From Pigmentibacter ruber (GTDB taxonomy: Bacteria; Bdellovibrionota_B; Oligoflexia; Silvanigrellales; Silvanigrellaceae), in the NCBI RefSeq assembly GCF_009792895.1, contig NZ_WSSC01000001.1, positions 1,302,001 to 1,366,000 of the forward strand: 64,000 nt of DNA, in the 5' to 3' direction. Shown piece after piece: positions 55,813 to 64,000 of this stretch (the first letter of the stretch is position 1; every line of letters begins with the position of its first letter). The position numbers and the translations under genes are program-made. The notes beneath the pieces were generated by a model that was given only the letters and a program-made list of their open reading frames with translations, had not been told where the DNA came from and searched no databases.

Positions 55813-56364
55813 TCATTTACTATTCTTCAATAAGCGAACAACATAATTAAATTGCTGCTCAAAAATATTAGTATCTTGAAGTATTCTTGATTGAATTAAC
55901 GAACCTTGGAGTAAACTTAAAGCAGTTTGTGCTGTGATATAAGCTTGAGTTTCATTTTGCCCATATTCTTTTGCTAAAGTAAAAAAAATATTTGTTAAGT
56001 TTTTTAGTATATTTCTAGATTCAAGATAGAAATCATCATTTGAGCAATTGTCTATTGTCATTACATCAAGTAGGCAAGCATTTTTGCCATTTTGATAAAA
56101 CTCTTTTAAAATTTTGATTAAACTTTCTAATCTCTCATCAGGAGGTAAATCTGAGGAAACAAGAGTTTGCAAATCTTTTTCGATCCATGAGTTAGCAGCT
56201 TTCATGACTTCAAAAGCCATTTCTTTTTTACCACCAGGGAAGTAATGATAAAGACTAGCTTTTCCAAGACCAGTGGCTTGTGATATTTGTCTCAAACTAA
56301 GACCTTCATATCCAAATTTTCTAAATTCATTTATAAGTATTTGTATTAATTCAATTTTTGTCAT
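55813..56364 (-). CDS. TetR/AcrR-family regulator
   Basis: A 183-residue regulator. The N-terminal HTH is KFGYEGLSLRQISQATGLGK with the recognition segment ASLYHYFPGGKKEMAFEV; the C-terminal ligand domain resembles the LmrA/YxaF subgroup (ACLLDVMTIDN). It most likely represses itself and the downstream exporter gene until a drug-like ligand binds. A candidate operator is at 56416-56431. Confidence 0.9.
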   Translation of the reverse strand: MTKIELIQILINEFRKFGYEGLSLRQISQATGLGKASLYHYFPGGKKEMAFEVMKAANSWIEKDLQTLVSSDLPPDERLESLIKILKEFYQNGKNACLLDVMTIDNCSNDDFYLESRNILKNLTNIFFTLAKEYGQNETQAYITAQTALSLLQGSLIQSRILQDTNIFEQQFNYVVRLLKNSK

Positions 56365-56415
56365 TTTAAAGGAATCCCTATGATATTAATCAGCACCTAA
56401 AAAGAACACTTTTTG

Positions 56416-56431
56416 TACCAAATGTTCGGTA
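56416..56431. promoter_or_regulatory. Candidate TetR operator upstream of the regulator
   Basis: TACCAAATGTTCGGTA is a 16-bp imperfect dyad with conserved outer TACC/GGTA, 52 bases before the regulator start and just downstream of a TATAAA-like -10 (minus strand). Such placement suits autoregulation. No binding data can be seen here. Confidence 0.4.
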
Positions 56432-56876
56432 TTTTATAGTAGTCTACATTTGACTCTTTGTAAAGATTATTTTGGTATTAACCCTTGCAAGTTCAAGTTT
56501 AAAGTAGATTTTTTTTTCTAACAGTAACAAAAAAGCTTTATAATTGTTTTAAATACACTTAAAATAAATAATCATATATCAAGATGAAATAACTATCGTT
56601 CTATTTCATTTTTAAAAAAGAAAAACATTACAGAATAAAAATTTAATATTTTCTTAAATAATTTCAAATAAAGTAATTAACTTAGAGTTTTTAATAAGCA
56701 CTTATGGTGCATAATGATAATTTAATTTGTTGAATATAATAATATTTTTTCATAATTTAGAAATAATTTTACTTATAAATAAATAAAAATTTATTTCCTA
56801 AGCCAATTTAAATTAAGAGCAATTAGATTAATTTTGCTAAACTAAATTATAAAATAATTTCAAAAATTTAAAAATT

Positions 56877-56908
56877 TTTAACTATATTAAAAATTTAATA
56901 TAGTTAAA
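56877..56908. repeat. 32-bp near-perfect palindrome
   Basis: 15-base arms 56877-56891 and 56894-56908 are exact complements with only two bases between, so as a DNA dyad it is almost perfect; as RNA the tip would open. It lies about 260 bases upstream of the collagenase gene. Confidence 0.55.
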
Positions 56909-57165
56909 TAATTATTTTATGCAACAAATGATTATTTTAAAATTTTTAGTATAGATACCCATAATTAAAAGAAAAAAAATAAAATTATTAAATAAATAAA
57001 GTATTATAAAATTTAGTTACTTATTATAATTAAATATTATAAGTTAAATATTTAACTTTATTAATTAATGAAAATACATAAATTAAATTTGATTTTAATA
57101 GCTCCATAAAATAATAATTTTTTATCATTCAAAAAGAATGGGAATCTAAACAAGGAGGTTTTTTT

Positions 57166-60100
57166 ATGAGAAACAACGCTTTAAAAATAAGAAGTTGTTT
57201 TAAAGTAATTATTAATTTAAGCATTTTATCATGTATTAATACATATGCATTAGCTAACGAGCCTCGATTTAATGTAATTAATAAGAGCAATGGATATTGC
57301 AGGACTGACTCAAAAAATATCATTAAAGAAATTATGAGTTTATCAGGAAAGGACTTTTTGGATAAGATTGCAAATATAGATCCAGATTGTATTTTAAAAA
57401 TATCTTTAGCTTCTCCATTAGAGTTGAGAAAAATTATAACAAAAGATAATATGATTACAATTACTAATGAAGCATTAGTTGAAGTTGATAGGGTCGACTT
57501 AAATTCACCTAAAAAATTTCTTAATTTAGTTTCATTTTTAAATTTTGCTTATTTTTTACAAAAAGAAAATCCAAAGTATATTAATGACTTTAACATAAAG
57601 TATGATGAGGAAAAGAAAAAATATGAAAGTGATACTTTCTTAAAAGATTCCATTGCAACTATTGCACATAAATATGCTATTAAAATATATGACAAAAAAT
57701 ATTCTGAAAATCTTTCAACTTTATCAAAGCAAGTTTTTGGATTAATTGAATCAGCAAAGACTTATGAACAATCTTTAGCTTTAATTGAATATATTACATT
57801 AAATTCTTCTTCAATTGTGGATAAAAATAAGAGTGCATTATATGATTCTATTTTACCAATTCAAAATGCCTTAGCTTCTTCACACGATGCTGGAGGTATT
57901 TATTTTAAATCTAAAGAAAATAGAGATAAATTTATAAATATAGTAAATAATATTATAAATATTGTAAATAATGAAATTAATAATGATGAAAATCTTAAAT
58001 TAGCAGAGTCAAAAATCTACAGGAACTATATAAGAGAACTAGGAAGATTTTTAAGATATAATGTAAAAAATAATGACAATAATAATAAAGAAAGAATTAT
58101 TGATACTTTAAAAAAGCTAATAGCAAATACCTCACGTATTTCAAAAACAGGGAAAGAGGATCCTTCAGGATATTGGGTTGAAGCTGTTTCGGCACTAGAA
58201 GAAAATAAAATTGTTAATTCAAAAAATTGCGTATACTTTGTTGATAAATATCAGAAGAATATATGTGACGCAAAATCTAAATTAAGTAAAGAACTTTTTA
58301 AAAACAGATCAAAGTATGATGAAGGAAATATTATAATTTTTTCATCTTTAGATAAAAATCAAACAGATAAACTATACCTAGCGATGAAACAAGTAGAAGC
58401 TCAGTATAAAAGAACAGCAAAAACATTTGATCCTGTTAGAAATGATCCAAATGAAAGGTTACAAGTTTTTATTTATAAAAACAAAGAAGATTATGATAAA
58501 TTTAAGGCTTACATTAGTGATAATGATCCAGAAGGATTAAGTGGATTTTATGTTGAGCACGTAGGTTCTTTCTATACATTCAATCAAAATAATTTAGAAG
58601 AGATTGTTAGACATGAATACGTCCACTATTTAAATGCTAGATATTTGGTACAAGGAATTGATGGTGATACTTCTTCATTTGTAAAAAAATGGAGTAGAAT
58701 GAAATGGTTTGAAGAAGGGAGTGCAGAATTTTTTGCTTTTTCAACTCAATTTAATGGTATATTAAAGAATAAATATAATTTTAATTCGATAACTTCTGAA
58801 AATATAAGACCGATTAAAGAAATTGTAAATTCATCATTAGATATTTTACCATCAAATATTTTATATCCACAAAGTAATGCTTTATTAAATTACTTATACG
58901 AGAAAGAACGTGCAATATTTGATGGAATAATAGCTTCAATTAAAGCAAATAATGTAATTGAATTTGATAATTTAATGGAAAAAATTTCAAATACAGAATT
59001 GTATTCTAAAAATTTCAAAAATTATGTAATTGATGTGAAAAATAATTTAAATAATTACAACAATTTAGAAACAAAAGTAAATGATAAATATTTTGAATTA
59101 AATAATACTATATTATTTGATATATATAACAAAATATTTAATAAATTTAAATTAAATGGAATTGAAATTACGCATAAAAAAAATACTTGTGAATTGGTTG
59201 CAAGTAATGAATATTCTAATTCACAAGCAAGATTTGCATGTGAATGGAAATTAAATAATAAAAATGTTAATGAAGAAAATTTAAATTCATCAATAAGTAG
59301 TCTATATTCAGATGATAATAGATTTTTAAATACAAATTGTATGTTTAATGAAAATACTCTTTATTGTGAAGGGCCAATTAAAGGAAAAACAACTAACAAT
59401 AAAATTGAAATAATTAAGTTCGACCAATTGTCTGATTCAAAACAATCCAAAATAAAAATAAGTAATAGCGCACAGCGTGATAAAACCTTTAAAGGTTCAA
59501 ATGAACACTTTTATTTCTTTGTTGGAGATATTTTATCTGATATTCTGTATACAAGTCAAAGAAGATTAGAAGGCCAGTCTTATAATTATAATGTAGATAA
59601 AAATACAGATAGAGGTCATTTAGAAGTAAATGAAAACGGTGAAATTACTTATGAAAATAAAGGTTTAAATAGCGAAGATTATAAAAAAATAACAGGTAAA
59701 GTTAAAGTTAGTGAAACCGATAAAATAAAAACTCCATTGCATAATGATAAAAATTCGCATGAAATAAATGTTAATATATTTAAATTTAAAGAGATAGATC
59801 CAAGAATGTTTATTAATGAAATATATTTGGATGAAAATGGAAGAGCAACAGGAAGCCTATATAGAGATGAGTACAGTCTAGTTGATCGTGGCGATGGATT
59901 TAAAGTTATAGATAGAAATTTTGTAGAACGTTATATGAATGATCTTGACTTTGAGCTTAAAAACCCGAATCCAAATATAGTACTAGGTAGTAGATATATG
60001 TATTCTTACTCAAATCCGGATGAGAAAAATAGATTAAACGATAAAATTATTCTTAAAGTTATAAAGCATGGAAATGAAGCTGGAGAGATTGAGATAAAAG

Positions 60101-60432
60101 TTAAAAATAAACCAAATTTATCTGAAAAATTAAACTCTATTCCTAAAGATATTGAAACACATCAAATATCCTTCAAAGATGATGTTAGAATTTCAGGTTA
60201 TATTTATAGTGATATTGAGCATTTACTTATTCCTGATAAAATATATAATTACAGTATAATTAAAAATGTTAATTGTAATGAACTTAGATTAGCAAATTAT
60301 GGTGCATTTATGTATGAAAAAAAGGAAAACTGTAAATCAAATAAGGATTATGCAGAAATTCTTATTACAAGAATTACAAATACAGTTACTGAACCTGTCA
60401 TGTTGTTAAAGGTAAATTTCGAAATAAATTAA
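57166..60432 (+). CDS. Secreted microbial collagenase (peptidase M9)
   Basis: A 1088-residue exported protein with a signal peptide (cleavage near YALANE). The activator/M9N-type helical domain (about 45-390) is followed by the gluzincin peptidase: VRHEYVHYLNARYL near residue 480 with HEYVH as zinc site, and WFEEGSAEFFAFSTQ near 515 with the downstream Glu ligand. The rest (about 670-1088) is Asn/Lys-rich with strand-like segments and probably contains matrix-binding or C-terminal accessory domains, though no clear PKD or collagen-binding motif is visible. It cleaves native collagen in related pathogens. Strong AAGGAGG ribosome site seven bases before the ATG. Single gene with a shared terminator behind it. 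Confidence 0.93.
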   Translation: MRNNALKIRSCFKVIINLSILSCINTYALANEPRFNVINKSNGYCRTDSKNIIKEIMSLSGKDFLDKIANIDPDCILKISLASPLELRKIITKDNMITITNEALVEVDRVDLNSPKKFLNLVSFLNFAYFLQKENPKYINDFNIKYDEEKKKYESDTFLKDSIATIAHKYAIKIYDKKYSENLSTLSKQVFGLIESAKTYEQSLALIEYITLNSSSIVDKNKSALYDSILPIQNALASSHDAGGIYFKSKENRDKFINIVNNIINIVNNEINNDENLKLAESKIYRNYIRELGRFLRYNVKNNDNNNKERIIDTLKKLIANTSRISKTGKEDPSGYWVEAVSALEENKIVNSKNCVYFVDKYQKNICDAKSKLSKELFKNRSKYDEGNIIIFSSLDKNQTDKLYLAMKQVEAQYKRTAKTFDPVRNDPNERLQVFIYKNKEDYDKFKAYISDNDPEGLSGFYVEHVGSFYTFNQNNLEEIVRHEYVHYLNARYLVQGIDGDTSSFVKKWSRMKWFEEGSAEFFAFSTQFNGILKNKYNFNSITSENIRPIKEIVNSSLDILPSNILYPQSNALLNYLYEKERAIFDGIIASIKANNVIEFDNLMEKISNTELYSKNFKNYVIDVKNNLNNYNNLETKVNDKYFELNNTILFDIYNKIFNKFKLNGIEITHKKNTCELVASNEYSNSQARFACEWKLNNKNVNEENLNSSISSLYSDDNRFLNTNCMFNENTLYCEGPIKGKTTNNKIEIIKFDQLSDSKQSKIKISNSAQRDKTFKGSNEHFYFFVGDILSDILYTSQRRLEGQSYNYNVDKNTDRGHLEVNENGEITYENKGLNSEDYKKITGKVKVSETDKIKTPLHNDKNSHEINVNIFKFKEIDPRMFINEIYLDENGRATGSLYRDEYSLVDRGDGFKVIDRNFVERYMNDLDFELKNPNPNIVLGSRYMYSYSNPDEKNRLNDKIILKVIKHGNEAGEIEIKVKNKPNLSEKLNSIPKDIETHQISFKDDVRISGYIYSDIEHLLIPDKIYNYSIIKNVNCNELRLANYGAFMYEKKENCKSNKDYAEILITRITNTVTEPVMLLKVNFEIN

Positions 60433-60475
60433 ATTAATTAGTACGAATTTATTGAGATATTTAAATACACTTACA

Positions 60476-60520
60476 ATATGCTAACTAAGAATAAATATAA
60501 TTTATTCTTAGTTAGCATAT
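60476..60520. terminator. 20-bp perfect bidirectional terminator overlapping a coding end
   Basis: 60476-60495 and 60501-60520 are exact complements with loop TATAA. The right arm includes the last codons (Tyr-Ala-Asn-stop) of the minus-strand binding protein gene at 60508. It sits between convergent genes and serves both. Confidence 0.75.
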
Positions 60521-61278
60521 CTTAAAATATTTTTCTTTATTACTACATCTCTGACATTTCCTATATTCTCCCAAAATTTATCACATAATGTTTTGTTTCT
60601 TAAATAAAAATTTTTACCAAAAACTAAATAATAATCTTTAGAAATAAGTGGAGGAGATAGTTTAATTAAATTTTTTGCTTTCAACTTTTTTATAAATAAG
60701 TCAACAGTAACACTTTGGGCAACTAATCCCTCTAACCTTCCTGTATCTACTTTCTTAACTAAAATTTCTGATCCTTTACTTTCTTCATATGGAATAGAAT
60801 TTTTTTTTAAAATATCAATAACAGCATAGCCTCTGTTTACACCAATTGCAGAATTTAAATTACTTAGAATTTTTCCATCCCAATTTAGTTTAGTATTTTT
60901 GTTTTTGTAGAAATGATAGTTCATTGTAGCAACTCTATTTTTATGATTTAGTTCACCATTTTTTAGAGTTGGAAAAACTCCATGTTCTAATCTTTCTGGT
61001 AAATATGAAAAAATAAAGACTCCATCAACTTCTTCTTTAGCTAACATTTGAAAAACTCTATTTGTTGGAACTCTTATAATTTCCAAATTTACTTTAATTT
61101 TTCTTGCTGCAGAGGAAATAATATCAATTGATAATCCAGGAGGTTGAAAAATATATTCCCCATTACCAATTTGCCATGGTGGAGCATCATTATCTGGATA
61201 ACAGAGTTTTAAAGTAATAGCATGAATTTTTATGGATATGATACTAAGTAAAAAAAATATTAAAACTTTATATTGCAT
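60508..61278 (-). CDS. Orphan periplasmic solute-binding protein
   Basis: A 256-residue exported protein: signal peptide (ISIKIHA), mature start LKLCYPDNDAPPWQIGNGEY, the cleft segment RVPTNRVFQMLAKEEVDGVF near residue 70 and PERLEHGVFPTL. It belongs to family 3-type binding proteins, most like those that bind amino acids or unknown small polar ligands. It is the second gene of a pair; the first ends 34 bases upstream. No permease or ATPase is near, so a signalling or scavenging role is possible. Confidence 0.8.
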   Translation of the reverse strand: MQYKVLIFFLLSIISIKIHAITLKLCYPDNDAPPWQIGNGEYIFQPPGLSIDIISSAARKIKVNLEIIRVPTNRVFQMLAKEEVDGVFIFSYLPERLEHGVFPTLKNGELNHKNRVATMNYHFYKNKNTKLNWDGKILSNLNSAIGVNRGYAVIDILKKNSIPYEESKGSEILVKKVDTGRLEGLVAQSVTVDLFIKKLKAKNLIKLSPPLISKDYYLVFGKNFYLRNKTLCDKFWENIGNVRDVVIKKNILRYAN

Positions 61279-61312
61279 AGTAATATTTCCATTAGAAATT
61301 ATTTCTCAGAGT

Positions 61313-62101
61313 TTACTGAATATTTTGATAAAATTTAATTATTTTATAATATTCACCCGAATCGAGAAGTTTTTTTAATCCACTATTAAAAATTCTATTT
61401 TTAGCTTTAAAATTGCTTGCTAATTTCGACCATGCGATAAAAAGTTTATGGCTTTTTATTGGAGGATTTAGAAATATAAGTTGATTTTTTGATAACAAAA
61501 GATCAGGTGAATTTCTTTTATAGTAATTTGCTACATTTTTATCAATAACAACAATATCAACTTTTCCTTGATCAAGTAAAATTAAATTCTTTTCATCAGA
61601 TGTAGATTCAATTTTTTTTAGAAAAGTTATTTTATCAAAATATTCCTCGTTAATATATCCCCTGACAACTCCAAAACGAAAGTTTACTAGTTTTTCATAA
61701 GACTTTGACAAATTATTTTTATCTATGTTTATATTAAACTTTGTTTTATTTTTTTCATTGATAAGAAAGCCAACTTCACTATCTAAAAATGGATCTGAAA
61801 ATTCGAAATATTCTTCTTTGCTTTTATCATAATATTCTGGCAAATAGCCATCCAGCCCTTCTTTTCCTGTTTGCGCTTCATTTACAGCTCGCGCCCAGGG
61901 CATAAATACCAAGTTTAACTTATATCCTTCTAACTCTAATGCTCTTTGGACAATGTTTGCAATCAATCCTTTCTCATGTAGCTCTTCACCAATGTATGGA
62001 CTCCATTCTGACGTTGAAAGTTTTATCTCTTCCATGGAAAAGCTTTTAAAACAAGTTGAAATATAGATGAAAATTATAAAAAATTTAAATATATTTAACA
62101 T
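61313..62101 (-). CDS. Orphan periplasmic solute-binding protein
   Basis: A 262-residue exported protein with signal (ISTCFKSFS) and the family pattern IKLSTSEWSPYIGEELHEKG then GLIANIVQRALELEGYKLNL and VFMPWARAVNEAQTGKEGLD. Same family as the downstream neighbour and those at 37343 and 42931. Gene pair with 60508-61278, the two being 34 bases apart. GAGGT before the ATG. Confidence 0.82.
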   Translation of the reverse strand: MLNIFKFFIIFIYISTCFKSFSMEEIKLSTSEWSPYIGEELHEKGLIANIVQRALELEGYKLNLVFMPWARAVNEAQTGKEGLDGYLPEYYDKSKEEYFEFSDPFLDSEVGFLINEKNKTKFNINIDKNNLSKSYEKLVNFRFGVVRGYINEEYFDKITFLKKIESTSDEKNLILLDQGKVDIVVIDKNVANYYKRNSPDLLLSKNQLIFLNPPIKSHKLFIAWSKLASNFKAKNRIFNSGLKKLLDSGEYYKIIKFYQNIQ

Positions 62102-62245
62102 GTTACCTCATCGTAGGCAAACTATTTTATATATTGAAAAGACTATTCTAATTTTAGAGCATTGGTTCATTTTATCGAATCTAATTTAGAAAATTATTTG
62201 ACTTCCTAAATCAAAAAAAAGTATTTGAATTCATGGGAAATAAGA

Positions 62246-62275
62246 AAAGGGCTTAATAAAATCATTAATCCCTTT
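62246..62275. terminator. Terminator-like hairpin
   Basis: 62246-62257 pairs with 62264-62275 with one mismatch, with runs of T on both outer sides. On the minus strand it follows the stop of the remnant at 62289-62417, supporting a former gene there. Confidence 0.55.
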
Positions 62276-62288
62276 TTTTATATGTTAA

Positions 62289-62417
62289 TTAGTTAAAATC
62301 TATACATTCATCATTATCACAAAGTTTCAATGTGCCATTATTGAGCAAATATTGTGCACCTTCAAGATTATTTGAATTATTTATATCATTGGCAAATTCT
62401 GTACTTATTAAACTAAA
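62289..62417 (-). pseudogene. Possible 3' remnant of a protein gene
   Basis: The minus strand is open for 42 codons up to TAA at 62289-62291, with no start codon and an in-frame stop directly upstream. The reading ends in a Cys- and Asp-containing tail (LCDNDECIDFN). A terminator follows it. The remainder of 62102-62615 contains no gene; it also carries the promoter of the SDR gene. Confidence 0.3.
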
Positions 62418-62524
62418 TTAAAATTAAAAATCTTTTTTTTATTTGTTACTAATTGATTTTCCGTGTTTAACTAGCTAATATTTAATAATAAAATATTTTT
62501 TATGTTTTTTTTTTCATATTAATA

Positions 62525-62570
62525 TTGACTTAAAAAAAAATATCATATACAAACCTACTAATCGGTAGGT
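62525..62570 (+). promoter_or_regulatory. Promoter with TetR-type operator before the SDR/AhpD pair
   Basis: A -35 TTGACT (62525-62530) and -10 TATACA (62546-62551) lie upstream of a perfect dyad ACCTAC-TAATCG-GTAGGT at 62553-62570. Operators of this shape are typical of TetR regulators. A repressor binding there would block transcription start. No TetR gene adjoins it inside the window; it may lie beyond the right edge. Confidence 0.6.
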
Positions 62571-62615
62571 AATTCAGCCTACTTTTAAAAATCCTAATTG
62601 AAAGGTAGGTCTTTT

Positions 62616-63395
62616 ATGAATTCAACATTTTTCTCTAAAAAATTACTCGTAGTTGGTGGCACTAGTGGTATGGGGCTAGAAACAGCTAAAATTTTAGCAA
62701 AAAATGGTGCTAAGGTTTTAGTTACGGGTTCATCCACCGTGAAAACAAAAGAAGCTTTAGAGGTGCTAAACAATATTGGTGAGGCTAAAGGATATACAAT
62801 TGATTTAACTAAAGAAAGTGAAGTTAATCAGTTTTTAGAAGTAATATCCCAAGAGCACAGTGACATTGATTATTTAGTTAATGCTGCAGGAGTCTTCTTT
62901 CCTAAACCATTTTTAGATCATTCTGATAGTGACTATGACATATATCATAAAATTAATAAGTCATTTTTCTTTATAACGCAAAAAGTCGCACAAAATATGG
63001 TTAAAAATAATAAAATGGGTTCAATTGTAAATATTGGTTCTATGTGGGCTAAACAAGCGGTAGAAGCAACACCTTCATCGGCATATTCTATGGCAAAGTC
63101 AGGATTACATTCATTGACTCAACATTTAGCGATGGAACTTGCTCCACATAAAATTAGAGTCAACGCGGTTTCTCCAGCTGTTGTTCAGACTCCTATTTAC
63201 GAAGGGTTTATACCTAAAGAGCAAGTACATGCAGCATTAGAGGGTTTTAATACCTTCCATCCGATTGGTAGAGTTGGTCGTCCTAGTGATGTTGCTGAAG
63301 TTGTTGCTTTCTTGCTGTCTGATAAATCATCTTGGGTTACGGGAGCGATTTGGGATGTAGATGGTGGAGTAATGGCTGGTAGAAATAAATATTAA
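62616..63395 (+). CDS. Short-chain dehydrogenase/reductase
   Basis: A 259-residue classical SDR. Cofactor motif GGTSGMGLE near residue 12, NAAGVF near 86, catalytic Ser in NIGSMWA, YSMAK as the Tyr-Lys pair, and the C-terminal GG in [10 protein letters not shown]. The ATG at 62616 follows AAAGGTAGG; a TTG at 62598 is rejected because it lies before this ribosome site. It is under the TetR-type operator and forms an operon with the AhpD-like gene 29 bases downstream. It probably acts on a small alcohol or quinone-derived carbonyl; substrate unknown. Confidence 0.9.
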   Translation: MNSTFFSKKLLVVGGTSGMGLETAKILAKNGAKVLVTGSSTVKTKEALEVLNNIGEAKGYTIDLTKESEVNQFLEVISQEHSDIDYLVNAAGVFFPKPFLDHSDSDYDIYHKINKSFFFITQKVAQNMVKNNKMGSIVNIGSMWAKQAVEATPSSAYSMAKSGLHSLTQHLAMELAPHKIRVNAVSPAVVQTPIYEGFIPKEQVHAALEGFNTFHPIGRVGRPSDVAEVVAFLLSDKSSWVTGAIWDVDGGVMAGRNKY

Positions 63396-63424
63396 GAAAT
63401 TATTTTAAATAGAAGGAATTATTT

Positions 63425-63982
63425 ATGAATAGAAAAGTATTAACTGAGAAATTTTTAGCAACGATAGAATCTAGGTATGATGGAATTATTGTAAGAGATT
63501 TAAAAAGTAATTTTGAAAAGTATTTCTTTTCAGAAAATTTAACAGATAATGAATTAGCATTATATCTCATAGCGCTAAGTAAAACTTTAGAAAGTAAAAT
63601 TCTTACAAATCTTGCGCTTGAATATGCTTCTTTTCTTGATATTAAGCCTGAAGAAGTTGAAGAAGCTCAAGAAATCCCAGGAATAAATGGGATGTTAAAT
63701 ACATACCATAAATTTAGGCACTTTATTGATATCAGTGATAAAGAAGCAAGTAAGGAATATGGAGCTGTTGGTCTAAGAATGGGTATACTTGGCAAGAGTA
63801 AAATGCCTCAATCTCATTTTGAACTTATTTTTATAGCAATTAGTATCCTAAATAGTTGTGAAAAATGTGTTTTAGCTCATGAGCAACATGCTGTACAAGT
63901 TGGTGTTCAAAGAAGTAAAATCCATGATATTGTTAGATTAACAGGAATTTTAAAAGGCTTAATTGAAATTTCTAAAAATTAA
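63425..63982 (+). CDS. AhpD-like alkylhydroperoxidase
   Basis: A 185-residue helical protein of the carboxymuconolactone decarboxylase/AhpD family. The catalytic site SCEKCVLAHEQHA near residue 148 carries Cys-x-x-Cys and the His that forms the AhpD active centre. Length matches full AhpD proteins, which reduce alkyl peroxides or recharge AhpC. It follows the SDR gene within an operon controlled by the TetR-type operator. AAGGA before the ATG. The window ends shortly after it. Confidence 0.88.
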   Translation: MNRKVLTEKFLATIESRYDGIIVRDLKSNFEKYFFSENLTDNELALYLIALSKTLESKILTNLALEYASFLDIKPEEVEEAQEIPGINGMLNTYHKFRHFIDISDKEASKEYGAVGLRMGILGKSKMPQSHFELIFIAISILNSCEKCVLAHEQHAVQVGVQRSKIHDIVRLTGILKGLIEISKN

Positions 63983-64000
63983 ATCTTTAAAAGGAGTTTT

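Larger units (their letters stand above)
56365..57165. other. Long divergent intergenic region
   Basis: 801 bases between the TetR and collagenase genes. Besides the operator candidate and the palindrome at 56877-56908 it is plain AT-rich DNA with no open frame. It should include the collagenase promoter. Confidence 0.45.

Noticed and set aside
1-64000. CRISPR arrays, tRNA or rRNA genes, complete IS elements, prophage
   Set aside because: Looked for direct repeats with spacers, cloverleaf or GGTTCGA arms, transposase motifs and phage structural genes; none found by eye.

Overview
The window is a strongly AT-rich chromosome segment from a Gram-negative bacterium. Sec and lipoprotein signals, outer-membrane barrel proteins, a Fur-type operator and a periplasmic binding-protein iron transporter all support this. 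The very low G+C, the KGG/hemerythrin/DUF1328 stress set, the kinase-less phytochrome and the many secreted hydrolases remind me of Silvanigrella/Fluviispira/Pigmentibacter relatives (Bdellovibrionota). That placement is an inference and needs a database search. I saw no rRNA, tRNA, CRISPR array, intact insertion sequence or prophage. Genes are loosely packed, with many AT-rich gaps of 300 to 1250 bases that often hold long perfect inverted repeats.

Layout. 1-9.5 kb: a partial unknown gene, a stand-alone NRPS (condensation, adenylation, carrier, terminal reductase), a START-like protein and an unusual flavin monooxygenase-like lipoprotein. 9.5-15.5 kb: an FRG-domain protein in a gene-poor stretch, a KGG protein, a bacteriophytochrome without output domain followed by its heme oxygenase, and a SemiSWEET sugar transporter. 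16-26 kb: a stress island with two more KGG-type proteins (one degenerate), two paralogous one-helix membrane proteins, a polyketide-cyclase-like protein, a CBS-pair protein, a hemerythrin, DUF1328, a GSP39-type dehydrogenase, a DUF2796/ZrgA-like protein, a GDSL lipase and an OmpA-like/barrel protein. 27-31 kb: a methyltransferase, a large unknown protein and a DUF985 cupin. 31-35 kb: a complete Fur-controlled ferric iron ABC transporter (fbpABC type). 35-45 kb: an esterase, secreted proteins, orphan solute-binding proteins, an ATP-grasp protein, a PLP decarboxylase fused to an aldo-keto reductase, an acyltransferase, a shrunken DUF4188 protein, an ABM monooxygenase and an AlkD-like glycosylase. 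45-53 kb: a TMEM175-type channel, a barrel protein, a membrane glycosyltransferase, DUF924 plus FeS-type photolyase, a LysR regulator and unknown genes. 53-64 kb: an astacin protease, a Bcr/CflA exporter with a TetR regulator, an M9 collagenase, two tandem solute-binding proteins, and an SDR/AhpD pair behind a TetR-type operator.

How it fits together. Three themes stand out: light sensing and repair (phytochrome, heme oxygenase, photolyase), general stress protection (the 16-26 kb island), and attack on or scavenging from animal tissue (collagenase, astacin, GDSL lipase, esterase, iron uptake). The best candidates for undescribed biology are the PLP decarboxylase/aldo-keto reductase fusion beside an ATP-grasp gene (38.3-41.5 kb), the orphan C-A-T-R NRPS (1.0-5.4 kb), the kinase-less phytochrome operon (12.7-14.9 kb) and the FAD enzyme carrying a lipoprotein signal (6.3-8.4 kb).
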